A DNA stretch of 11,934 nucleotides from Clostridiales bacterium (GTDB lineage: Bacteria > Bacillota > Clostridia > Caldicoprobacterales > DTU083). Positions 1 to 6,952 of the stretch are shown here, piece by piece. The first letter of the stretch is position 1, and every line of letters starts with the position of its first letter. The notes beneath the pieces were generated by a model, which was given only the letters and a program-made list of their open reading frames with translations, was not told where the DNA came from and searched no databases. The stretch is taken from contig JAAZEK010000006.1 of NCBI GenBank assembly GCA_012512335.1, positions 1 to 11,934 on the forward strand, given 5' to 3'. The position numbers and the translations under genes are program-made.

Positions 1-476
1 CTTGTATAACAGCCCATTCTTTTTATAATGAGTTATCCAGAGGAATTCCGGTTCCTATTATTCACGGAATCAGGGAAACAGTAGAGATACTAAAAAACAA
101 TGGAGTCAGAAGAGCAGGCATCATGGCCACTGATGGAACAATTCATAGCTGTTTATTTCAACATGAATTGGAGGAGGTGGGAATAACCCCTGTGGTTCCA
201 ATAAAATTATTTCAAGACTATATAATGGAATTAATATATAACTGCGTAAAATCAAATAAACCAGTTAACATGGTTAGGTTTTCAGAAGCTTCTGCACATT
301 TGAAAGATAACGGGGCAGAGGCTATAATATTGGGATGCACGGAGCTATCTTTAATTAAACGAGATTATCAAATAGACCCAGGCTACTTGGATGTAATGGA
401 GGTGTTAGCTGGGGCTTCCATCCTTAAGTCCCAAGGAAAACTAAGAAGGGATATTAAGCTATTAGAATTAGTATAG
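1..476 (+). CDS. Aspartate/glutamate racemase family protein, 5'-truncated by window edge
   Basis: This is the C-terminal 157 residues of a cofactor-independent amino-acid racemase, whose family typically interconverts L- and D-Asp or Glu with two cysteines. The first complete codon is at position 3 and the frame is open to the TAG at 474-476; an internal ATG at 123 is not the true start. The first catalytic cysteine is codon 3-5, in a Cys-Ile-Thr-Ala-His context, and the second is codon 336-338, in the family signature GCTEL. Family members are about 230 residues long, so roughly the first third is missing. The first motif usually reads CNTA, so Ile replaces a commonly conserved Asn; this may shift substrate choice. 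The stop lies 45 bases before the adenylation gene on the same strand, so cotranscription is likely. A role supplying a D-amino acid to that enzyme is inference. The family assignment is good; the substrate is not known. Confidence 0.85.
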   Translation, partial: CITAHSFYNELSRGIPVPIIHGIRETVEILKNNGVRRAGIMATDGTIHSCLFQHELEEVGITPVVPIKLFQDYIMELIYNCVKSNKPVNMVRFSEASAHLKDNGAEAIILGCTELSLIKRDYQIDPGYLDVMEVLAGASILKSQGKLRRDIKLLELV

Positions 477-521
477 AGAAGCTTATAATCATATATATAA
501 GAGGAAGGTCTGAGTCATGAT

Positions 522-2024
522 ATGCAAAAAAATGTAATGGAATATCTAGAGAATATTGTTACTAAATATCCTAATAAAACTGCCTATGCAGATGATACGA
601 ATAAAATTAACTTTGAGGAAGTTTATACTCGGTCAAGAGCTATTGGAACTTTTCTTGAAAAACAAGGTCATAAAAGGGAACCTTTAATCGTTTTTATGGG
701 TAGACATATTGAGACTATAGTTGCTTATTATGGTGTGGTGTATAGTGGATGTAGTTATGTCCCCATAGATGAGGAAATGCCTCGCCATAGGATAGATTTA
801 ATATTTGAAAGCTTGAACCCTGGTGCAGTTATTTGTGATAGAGAAACACAAAATGCTTTGCAGACTTATCAGTACCATGGTAAAATGTACTTGTATGAAG
901 ATATTATTAAAACGGAAGTAGATGATGAAGCACTTTGGCAAGTTAGAGTTAGCCAACTGGATATTGACCCGCTATACATTGTATATACTTCAGGCTCTAC
1001 TGGTGTACCAAAAGGTGTTGTAGCGAATCATCGTTCAGTTATTGATTATATAGAAGGCTTATCCCAAATACTTAAAGTTGATGAAAACACGGTATTTGGT
1101 AACCAAACTCCTTTATATGTGGATGCATGCCTAAAGGAGCTTTATCCTACATTGAAGTTTGGTGCCACGGCTTATATAATCCCTAAGGATCTTTTTATGT
1201 TTCCCTTAAAGCTGGCTGCTTTCTTAAATGAGCATAAAATAAATACCATTTGCTGGGTAGTATCAGCATTAACCATGCTATCAGCATTCGGTGTTTTAGC
1301 TAAAGATTCACCTAAATATCTTCATACTATTGCATTTGGTAGCGAAGTGTTCCCCATAAAGCAATTCAATTTATGGAAGAAGCACCTACCTGATGCTAGA
1401 ATGATTAATCTCTATGGTCCTACGGAAGCCACTGGAATGGCATGTTATTATGAAGCCAATCGGGAATTTACTTCGGAGGAGGTTATTCCAATTGGAAAGC
1501 CTTTTCCTAATACAGAAATTCTCCTGCTAGATGAAGAAGACAAATTAGCTGGGGAAGGACAAGTAGGTGAAATCTGTATTCGAGGTACCCGTTTAACCTT
1601 GGGGTATTATAATAGCTTTGAAAAGACTAATGAGGTATTCGTACAGAATCCCTTGAACCCTTACTACCCAGAGCTTATATATCGCACTGGTGATTTGGGT
1701 AAGTACAACGAAGATGGAGATTTAATATTTATTTCCCGTAAGGACAACCAAATTAAGCATATGGGACATCGGATTGAACTAGGAGAAATAGAAGCAGCAG
1801 CGAATTTACATCCCGATGTACAGGTAGCATGCTGTATTTATGATGAACGTAGAAAAAAGATAGTATTATTCTACGTTGGTGCTCCTGAACCAGGAGATAT
1901 GGCAACGTTTATGAAGGGCAGGGTTCCTAGATATATGGTTCCAAACTCAATAAAACCTTTGGAAAGCATGCCTTTAACTCCTAATGGAAAATTGGATCGC
2001 ATGTCCCTTAAAGCAAGTGTATAG
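522..2024 (+). CDS. Stand-alone amino-acid adenylation enzyme (DltA-like carrier-protein ligase)
   Basis: A 500-residue ANL-superfamily enzyme predicted to activate an amino acid with ATP and load it onto the carrier protein encoded next door, in the cytoplasm. The core motifs are all visible: the P-loop-like YTSGSTGVPKG at 155-165, LYGPTEAT at 297-304, YRTGDLG at 387-393, the hinge block from R406 to E424 ending in RIELGEIE, and the catalytic Lys490 in PNGKLDR near the C-terminus. The length matches DltA, with no condensation, thiolation or thioesterase domain. Asp201 in the VDACLKEL segment aligns by eye with the Asp that binds the alpha-amino group of substrates, which supports an amino acid rather than a fatty acid. 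The pocket does not look like that of DltA around this position (DACLKE versus D-L-S-V-M-D), so D-Ala should not be assumed. The start at 522 follows a GAGGAAGG element (501-508) at a longer than usual distance. An in-frame ATG at 537 is an alternative start. Confidence 0.9.
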   Translation: MQKNVMEYLENIVTKYPNKTAYADDTNKINFEEVYTRSRAIGTFLEKQGHKREPLIVFMGRHIETIVAYYGVVYSGCSYVPIDEEMPRHRIDLIFESLNPGAVICDRETQNALQTYQYHGKMYLYEDIIKTEVDDEALWQVRVSQLDIDPLYIVYTSGSTGVPKGVVANHRSVIDYIEGLSQILKVDENTVFGNQTPLYVDACLKELYPTLKFGATAYIIPKDLFMFPLKLAAFLNEHKINTICWVVSALTMLSAFGVLAKDSPKYLHTIAFGSEVFPIKQFNLWKKHLPDARMINLYGPTEATGMACYYEANREFTSEEVIPIGKPFPNTEILLLDEEDKLAGEGQVGEICIRGTRLTLGYYNSFEKTNEVFVQNPLNPYYPELIYRTGDLGKYNEDGDLIFISRKDNQIKHMGHRIELGEIEAAANLHPDVQVACCIYDERRKKIVLFYVGAPEPGDMATFMKGRVPRYMVPNSIKPLESMPLTPNGKLDRMSLKASV

Positions 2025-2039
2025 TGAACTAGTTTTGCC

Positions 2040-2070
2040 TATAGAAGTGAGCGTCTTAACGTAGGATAAG
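2040..2070 (+). repeat. Short dispersed repeat, copy 1, inside the Dlt-like cluster
   Basis: The spacer between the adenylation and carrier genes holds TATAGAAGT, then GA, then GTCTTAACGTA, then GATAA. The same blocks in the same order occur on the opposite strand at 10640-10676. About 27 of 31 positions match, with a one-base shift between the first two blocks. It is too short to code and no transposase is nearby. It could be a non-autonomous element remnant or a structured RNA element. Confidence 0.5.
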
Positions 2071-2096
2071 TAATAGTAAAATATTGGAGGTTTAAC

Positions 2097-2327
2097 ATGG
2101 AAGCTTTAATGGAAATATTACAGGATTTACACCCAGACGTGGATTTTGATAGCTGTGACACCTTGATCGATGACAAAATTTTGGATTCCTTTGACATTGT
2201 CTCCTTGGTAACAGACATCAGTGAGGAATACGATATAACGATTCCTGTAGAGGAAATCGTACCAACAAACTTCAATTCAGCCAAGGCTCTTTGGGTATTA
2301 GTAGAAAGGCTAATTGAAGACGATTAG
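2097..2327 (+). CDS. Acyl/peptidyl carrier protein (DltC-like)
   Basis: A 76-residue acidic carrier protein. Ser31 in the LDSFDIV context is the expected 4'-phosphopantetheine attachment site (consensus D-S, then hydrophobic helix II). The size, the acidic composition and the predicted four-helix pattern fit DltC and stand-alone ACPs. It should receive the amino acid from the adenylation enzyme as a thioester and present it to the MBOAT protein at the membrane. The start is supported by TTGGAGG (2084-2090), six bases before the ATG. It sits 72 bases after the adenylation gene and 15 bases before the MBOAT gene. The A-C-B order resembles part of dlt operons. It is unlikely to be the fatty-acid AcpP, which carries a GADSLD-like motif and sits beside fab genes. 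A phosphopantetheinyl transferase must be encoded elsewhere. Confidence 0.88.
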   Translation: MEALMEILQDLHPDVDFDSCDTLIDDKILDSFDIVSLVTDISEEYDITIPVEEIVPTNFNSAKALWVLVERLIEDD

Positions 2328-2342
2328 AATAGGGGATAAATT

Positions 2343-3893
2343 ATGCATTTTGCATCTTTTAGCTTTATAATATTTATTGCAATTTTGGTAGCTCTTTATT
2401 ATCTTATACCTAAGAGGTGGCAGTGGATGCTACTTTTAGCTGCCAGCTATTTCTTTTATAGCTTTGCAGGAGTAGGGTACCTAGTCTTTATAATATCTAC
2501 AACATTATCAACCTGGTATGCTTCTATCCGTATGGATAAGTTGAAGCATATTCAAGATGAATATCTAGCAGCAAATAAGAAAGAAATGTCTAGAGATGAT
2601 AGAAAAATTTACAAGGCAGCTATCAAAACCAAACAAAGAAAATGGTTGCTTTTGTGTCTGCTATTGAACTTTGGTACCTTAGCATTTTTGAAATATGCTG
2701 GAGCATTACCATTTGGTAATTTAGGTATTATTCTTCCACTTGGTATTTCCTTCTACACATTCCAATCCATGGGATATTTAATCGATATCTATCGTGGGAC
2801 TTATAATGCTGAGAGGAATTTGGCAAAGCTAGCTTTGTTTATTTCTTTCTTTCCACAGCTTATACAAGGGCCTATCAGTCGTTTTAATCATTTGAAGGAA
2901 ACCTTGTTTGCTGAGCATTCATATAATTCCGAAAGCATGACTTATGGGCTTCAAAGGATACTATGGGGGTTCTTTAAGAAATTAGTTATTGCTGATCGCT
3001 TATTAGCTGCAGTAAGTACCATTGTTAGAAACCCCAATGATTACCAGGGAGTCTATGTTCTAGTGGGCATGTTCTTTTATGCAATTCAGCTATATGCGGA
3101 CTTTACTGGTGGTATCGACATAGCCATAGGTGTTGCTCGGCTTCTCGGTGTTTATTTACCAGAAAATTTCGAACGGCCTTATTTCTCCAAATCCATAACA
3201 GAGTATTGGAGAAGATGGCACATTACTCTAGGTACTTGGTTTAAAGATTATATGTTTTTCCCTCTGTCTGTAAGTAAGACCATGATGAAGTTAACTAAAA
3301 AGATTAGAAGCAAATTCGGAGATGGTATAGGGAAGAGATTTCCAATTTATGTAGCTTCTATAATCGTATGGTTTACCACAGGTATTTGGCATGGTTCTAC
3401 TTGGAATTTTGTTGTATGGGGCTTGTTGAACTGTCTGGTTATTTTAGTCTCTCAAGAATGTGAGCCATTGTACCAAAGATTCCATAATAGATTTCCTACT
3501 GTTGGTCGAACCTTTGCTTATCGACTTTTCCAGGTTTTGAGAACTTTCTGGTTGATGAGTTTCCTTAGAACCCTTGATGTTTATGCCAATGTAGGAACTA
3601 CTTTCCGTATGTATGCTTCGGTTTTTACTGTCTGGAATCTTCAGGAATTGTTTCAGGGTGGACTATTACAACTTGGCTTGTCTATGGCTGATTATGTTGT
3701 CTTAGCATTAGCAGCAGGATTGGTGTTGTATGTTAGCTTACAATCTCGCTCTGGAAGCTTTACTCTTAAGGTTAACAGCTCGCCTATGCCAATGCGCTAT
3801 GCTGCATATTTCTTTATATTTGCTTGCGTATTGATATTTGGTGCTTATGGTGTTGGATATGACTCCAGCCAGTTTATATATAGTCAATTTTAA
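2343..3893 (+). CDS. MBOAT family membrane O-acyltransferase (DltB/AlgI-like)
   Basis: A 516-residue polytopic membrane protein with many hydrophobic segments, the first at about residues 5-22. The MBOAT hallmarks are present: the segment WRRWHITLGTWFKDY with His293, and the family-invariant His350 in the TTGIWHGSTWNF context. In DltB this machinery passes an acyl group from the carrier protein across the membrane towards the outer face; in AlgI-type systems it passes acetyl groups. The carrier gene next door favours the DltB mode. The last six residues are FIYSQF (511-516). They resemble the aromatic C-terminal motif of DltX and of many MBOAT proteins, which is thought to take part in acyl relay. 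No separate small dltX-like reading frame was found in the cluster. The start is supported by AGGGG (2331-2335) seven bases upstream. It lies 15 bases after the carrier gene. The acceptor polymer cannot be read from the sequence. Confidence 0.92.
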   Translation: MHFASFSFIIFIAILVALYYLIPKRWQWMLLLAASYFFYSFAGVGYLVFIISTTLSTWYASIRMDKLKHIQDEYLAANKKEMSRDDRKIYKAAIKTKQRKWLLLCLLLNFGTLAFLKYAGALPFGNLGIILPLGISFYTFQSMGYLIDIYRGTYNAERNLAKLALFISFFPQLIQGPISRFNHLKETLFAEHSYNSESMTYGLQRILWGFFKKLVIADRLLAAVSTIVRNPNDYQGVYVLVGMFFYAIQLYADFTGGIDIAIGVARLLGVYLPENFERPYFSKSITEYWRRWHITLGTWFKDYMFFPLSVSKTMMKLTKKIRSKFGDGIGKRFPIYVASIIVWFTTGIWHGSTWNFVVWGLLNCLVILVSQECEPLYQRFHNRFPTVGRTFAYRLFQVLRTFWLMSFLRTLDVYANVGTTFRMYASVFTVWNLQELFQGGLLQLGLSMADYVVLALAAGLVLYVSLQSRSGSFTLKVNSSPMPMRYAAYFFIFACVLIFGAYGVGYDSSQFIYSQF

Positions 3894-3975
3894 AATAATC
3901 GTCAAGCTTACTCAAAAATCTATTGACTCGAATTAAGAGTATTTGCTGGACTTGATATAGAAGGGGTATTTACCA

Positions 3976-5076
3976 ATGAAAAAATTTGTGACTCGATTAA
4001 TAAGTATAATATTGGCAGTACTCATCCTGATGTTTATTCAGGAGTTGTTTATGCCCAAGTATATGAGCTCCATACGTGAAGGTAATTTGGTAGAAGAGTA
4101 CTATGTATCTAGCAAAGATCATGATGTCATTTTCGTAGGTGACTGCGAAGTTTTCTCAAATGTTTCACCTGTTACACTTTGGGAGGAATATGGAATTACA
4201 AGTTATATTAGAGGTAGTGCTCAACAATTAGTTTGGCAATCTTATTACCTCCTTGAGGAAATGCTTGAGTATGAGAAGCCCAAAGTTGTAGTGTTTAATG
4301 TATTGGCAATGAAATATAATGAACCACAAAAGGAAGCATATAACCGTCTAACCTTAGATGGAATGAAGCTGTCTAAATCGAAAATTGGCGCTATAAAGGC
4401 TTCCATGACCGAAGGAGAAAGCATGATAAGTTATCTTTTTCCACTTTTAAGATACCATGATAGATGGCGGGAACTTTCTGGGGAAGATTTTCGTTATGTA
4501 ATGGAGAAGGATCCTATTTCTCATAATGGCTATCTTATGAGAAGTGATACCAAACCAGTGGACGTAGTCCCAGAAGGAAGAAAACTACCCGATTACAATT
4601 TTGGAGAGAATGCTTGGCATTATCTTGATAAGATGACCGAGCTTACCAAGGAAAATGGTATTGAGTTGATGTTGATAAAATCACCCAGTGTTTATCCTTA
4701 TTGGTATGATGAATGGGATCAACAAATAGTGAATTATGCAGAAGAAAATGGATTAACCTATGTTAACTTTCTGCCTCTGGCAGAAGAAATGGGAATTGAC
4801 TACAGCAAGGATACTTATGATGGTGGACTGCATATGAATCTAGCTGGAGCAGAAAAATTTACAGACTATATGGGAGAGGTAATGAAAGAAACCTATGCCC
4901 TAGACGACCGTAGAGGAGATGCGAAGGTAGCTGATATATGGGAAGATAAGGTTGCCTATTATGACTGGATGAAGAATGATCAGGCAGACGAGATGCAAAG
5001 ATACGGCTACTTAAAGAGCTATGGTGCGGCAGCTCAGGCTATGGAGCAAGAAGAAGGAAATAAAATAAGACAATAA
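3976..5076 (+). CDS. Membrane-anchored SGNH/DltD-like protein with GDCE in place of GSSE/GDSL
   Basis: A 366-residue protein with a single N-terminal hydrophobic segment (about residues 5-24) that would anchor an extracytoplasmic domain. After a beta-strand-like VIFVG comes GDCE (residues 55-58). It sits where SGNH hydrolases have GDS and DltD has GSSE, so Cys57 occupies the nucleophile position. A later Gly-Ser segment (YIRGSAQQ) could serve as the oxyanion block. Near the C-terminus Asp282 and His286, in DGGLHMNLAGAEKF, are good candidates for the acid and base of a triad. Their spacing is DxxxH rather than the usual DxxH. In dlt systems the corresponding protein acts outside the membrane in transfer to the polymer; that role here is inference. 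The start is preceded by AAGGGG (3961-3966). The gap after the MBOAT gene is 82 bases and the lipoprotein gene follows 21 bases downstream. From memory, similar proteins with GDCE recur in Clostridia; I could not check this. Confidence 0.75.
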   Translation: MKKFVTRLISIILAVLILMFIQELFMPKYMSSIREGNLVEEYYVSSKDHDVIFVGDCEVFSNVSPVTLWEEYGITSYIRGSAQQLVWQSYYLLEEMLEYEKPKVVVFNVLAMKYNEPQKEAYNRLTLDGMKLSKSKIGAIKASMTEGESMISYLFPLLRYHDRWRELSGEDFRYVMEKDPISHNGYLMRSDTKPVDVVPEGRKLPDYNFGENAWHYLDKMTELTKENGIELMLIKSPSVYPYWYDEWDQQIVNYAEENGLTYVNFLPLAEEMGIDYSKDTYDGGLHMNLAGAEKFTDYMGEVMKETYALDDRRGDAKVADIWEDKVAYYDWMKNDQADEMQRYGYLKSYGAAAQAMEQEEGNKIRQ

Positions 5077-5097
5077 GTAATTAGGAGGAAAATCAAT

Positions 5098-5598
5098 ATG
5101 AAAAAAAGCATTTTAATCTTATTATTAACAAGTATATTATTAGTGGTTGGATGTGGGTCAGGAGAGCAAGCTCAAGGCAATACTCCTAAAGAGAGTTTTC
5201 TTTTTGATTATAACGGCATAGAGATACCGCTTCATGCAGACGTAGAACCTATCCTGGAAGATTTAGGAGAACCCATGGATTATTTTGAAGCTGAAAGCTG
5301 CGCATTCCAAGGACTGGATAAAACCTACTATTTTGGTGGGTTCGAACTAACAACTTATCCTAAAGATGCTAATACTGATTGTGTATCTGTAATTTATTTC
5401 AATGATGATTCCGTTAGCACCAAGGAAGGTGTTTATATTGGATCATCTGAGTCTGATGTATTAGAAGCCTATGGCGATGATTACACAGGTGGAGAAGGAT
5501 CTTATACCTATACACAGGATGAAGGCTCTATCATGTTTATCATTGAAGATGGAGTAGTAGCTTCTATTAGCTATCAGGCAGTTGTAGAAGGAGCATAA
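5098..5598 (+). CDS. Small secreted lipoprotein, cluster-associated, function unknown
   Basis: A 166-residue protein beginning with two lysines and a hydrophobic stretch (residues 5-17) ending in the lipobox VVGC, so Cys19 should be lipid-modified and the protein held on the outer face of the membrane. A short flexible Gly/Ser/Gln linker follows. The mature part appears to hold two related halves. Each has a helix ending in an LExxG-like turn (ILEDLGEP at 52-59 and VLEAYGDD at about 121-128), followed by aromatic strands (YYFGGFELTTYP, and SYTYTQDEGSIMF). This is reminiscent of small two-repeat folds such as BamE or BLIP-like proteins, but that is only an impression. Two further cysteines, C68 and C95, could form a disulfide. 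The start is well supported by AGGAGG (5083-5088). It follows the SGNH gene by 21 bases, so it probably works with the transfer machinery. I recognise no specific family name or activity. Confidence 0.8.
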   Translation: MKKSILILLLTSILLVVGCGSGEQAQGNTPKESFLFDYNGIEIPLHADVEPILEDLGEPMDYFEAESCAFQGLDKTYYFGGFELTTYPKDANTDCVSVIYFNDDSVSTKEGVYIGSSESDVLEAYGDDYTGGEGSYTYTQDEGSIMFIIEDGVVASISYQAVVEGA

Positions 5599-5635
5599 TA
5601 ATTTGAGTTTCTGAAATATGAAGAGTTTAGAGCAG

Positions 5636-5668
5636 GGAAGAGCCGACTTTGGTTCTTCCTTTCTTCTT
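5636..5668 (+). terminator. Intrinsic terminator after the Dlt-like cluster
   Basis: GGAAGAGCC (5636-5644) pairs with GGTTCTTCC (5651-5659) through nine base pairs, one of them G-U, around a six-base loop. A T-rich run with scattered C follows. It lies 37 bases after the lipoprotein stop and just before a strong promoter, so it should separate the cluster from the sugar kinase gene. Confidence 0.75.
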
Positions 5669-5674
5669 CCAACA

Positions 5675-5703
5675 TTGACAGGAATTTTTCCATATGTAAT
5701 AAT
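5675..5703 (+). promoter_or_regulatory. Sigma-A-type promoter for the sugar kinase gene
   Basis: A perfect -35 box TTGACA (5675-5680) is followed by a 17-base spacer and the -10 box AATAAT (5698-5703, five of six consensus bases). The spacer carries TG one base before the -10 box (extended -10). It sits directly after the terminator and predicts a leader of about 70 bases for the kinase mRNA. Confidence 0.75.
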
Positions 5704-5717
5704 TAATATAGTAATGG

Positions 5718-5738
5718 CAGTTCGTGTTAGGCGAATTG
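5718..5738 (+). promoter_or_regulatory. Small hairpin in the kinase leader
   Basis: CAGTTCG (5718-5724) can pair with CGAATTG (5732-5738) around a seven-base loop, followed by TTTTATT. It lies between the predicted promoter and the ribosome binding site. It could be a weak attenuator or a 5'-end stabiliser, or mere chance. No known riboswitch consensus was recognised. Confidence 0.25.
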
Positions 5739-5780
5739 TTTTATTAGCTATACAAGAGCAAAAACAAGGAGGATTTTAGT

Positions 5781-6854
5781 ATGGAATTAAGAAAAGACTT
5801 TAAGTATTCACTGGTTGTACCAACTAGTATAGGGGTGCGAATAACACCAGCAGATGGTCAACCGGTCCACTCTAGCGATACATTTAAGATGCAGACCACC
5901 AGTGCGGAGACCAATGTTGCAAGTATTTCCTCATATCTTGGATTACCTGTTAAGGTACTGACTAAGTTTGTTGAGGGTAGCCCAATTTCAACTTTAATTA
6001 AAAGCAACTTGGCAAGCCGTCATATGGATTATGAAGGAAAAGATGTCCCACAGGGAGGACCATGGGGATATAGGCATCAGTTTAATATAGCAGACAGTGG
6101 TTACGGTGCTAGAGGTCCAAGAGTACATAATGATCGAGCTGGTGAAGTAGGTTTAACTTTAAGCGTAGACGATTTCGATTTGGAAACCCTGTTTGTAAAG
6201 GAAGGAGTTCAAGCTTTACATTTATCTGGCTTAGTAGCTGCACTGTCACATGAAACCAGTATCTTCTGTTTGGAGCTTGCCCGCTATGCTAAGAAACACG
6301 GAACTCGTATTTCCTTTGACCTGAATCATAGAGCTTCTTTCTGGGAAAATAGAGAAGAAGAATTACATGAGATTTTTACTGAGATTGCCAGCATATCTGA
6401 TGTTCTTATTGGAAATGAAGAAGACTATCAGCTGTGCTTAGGTATAAAAGGTCCAGAAGCAGGTGGACAGAACATCGATTCTGAAATCGATAAATTTAAG
6501 GAAATGATAATGAGAGTAAAAGAGGCATTTCCTAATGCGTCGGTTTTTGCAAATACTTTAAGAGAAGTTATAGATGCTAATAATCACATGTGGGGAGCCA
6601 TAGTTCATGAAAATGGTAATTGGCATATTGCTGAATCCCGACAAATACACGTATTAGACCGAATTGGCGGTGGCGACGGTTTTGTTGGTGGTCTCTTATA
6701 TAGTATTCTTAGAGATTGGGCACCAGAAAAATGGGTTCAATTTGCTTGGGCTACAGGTGCCATGGCTACTACTTTCCTAACCGACTATGCTCAGCCTGCA
6801 GATGAAGAACAGGTATGGAGTATTTGGGAAGGTAATGCACGTGTAAGAAGGTAA
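5781..6854 (+). CDS. PfkB/ribokinase-family sugar kinase (KDG-kinase-like)
   Basis: A 357-residue cytoplasmic kinase predicted to phosphorylate a sugar or sugar acid with ATP. The C-terminal PfkB signature is clear: LDRIGGGDGFVGG, with Asp299 as the expected catalytic base and G296-G298 as the anion hole (usual form DTxGAGD). Upstream, SDVLIGNEEDY (about 207-217) matches the family's N-E-x-E region. The N-terminal part holds a sugar-site segment (AETNVASISSYLG) with the conserved N-V-A pattern. DRIGGGD and the overall layout resemble 2-keto-3-deoxygluconate kinases more than ribokinases or fructokinases. No aldolase, transporter or regulator for a KDG pathway is adjacent, so the substrate is open. 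A somewhat unusual Gly/Arg-rich region around residues 90-120 lies near the expected lid. The start is supported by AAGGAGG (5766-5772). Terminators on both sides suggest a single-gene transcript. Confidence 0.85.
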   Translation: MELRKDFKYSLVVPTSIGVRITPADGQPVHSSDTFKMQTTSAETNVASISSYLGLPVKVLTKFVEGSPISTLIKSNLASRHMDYEGKDVPQGGPWGYRHQFNIADSGYGARGPRVHNDRAGEVGLTLSVDDFDLETLFVKEGVQALHLSGLVAALSHETSIFCLELARYAKKHGTRISFDLNHRASFWENREEELHEIFTEIASISDVLIGNEEDYQLCLGIKGPEAGGQNIDSEIDKFKEMIMRVKEAFPNASVFANTLREVIDANNHMWGAIVHENGNWHIAESRQIHVLDRIGGGDGFVGGLLYSILRDWAPEKWVQFAWATGAMATTFLTDYAQPADEEQVWSIWEGNARVRR

Positions 6855-6873
6855 CTAGGGTTAGATGACAACA

Positions 6874-6900
6874 AGGGCTGGAGATCAGCCCTCCTTTTTT
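6874..6900 (+). terminator. Intrinsic terminator after the sugar kinase gene
   Basis: AGGGCTG (6874-6880) and CAGCCCT (6886-6892) form a seven-pair GC-rich stem with the loop GAGAT, followed by CC and six T. It lies 20 bases after the kinase stop. A promoter for uppP would have to lie between it and 6953, or uppP depends on readthrough; no clear promoter was seen in that gap. Confidence 0.85.
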
Positions 6901-6952
6901 GTAAGTTTTACAAGCTTTGCTGGTGAAAAGAAAGAATCGGAGGCAATTAAAA

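Noticed and set aside
484..489. TATAAT hexamer before the adenylation gene as an internal promoter
   Set aside because: The box is perfect, but no -35 match or TG extension accompanies it, and the region is very AT-rich.
2039..2284. Reading frame on the - strand covering the carrier gene
   Set aside because: It lies opposite a well-supported carrier protein with a good ribosome binding site, and its translation has no recognisable features.
3923..3959. TTGACT in the gap between the MBOAT and SGNH genes as a promoter
   Set aside because: No -10 box lies at 16-18 bases; the nearest candidates are at 11 and 25 bases.
1..5598. Cluster read as a plain dltABCD D-alanylation operon
   Set aside because: The racemase, the GDCE motif, the lipoprotein and the non-DltA-like pocket segment argue against assigning dlt gene symbols, though the machinery is clearly related.
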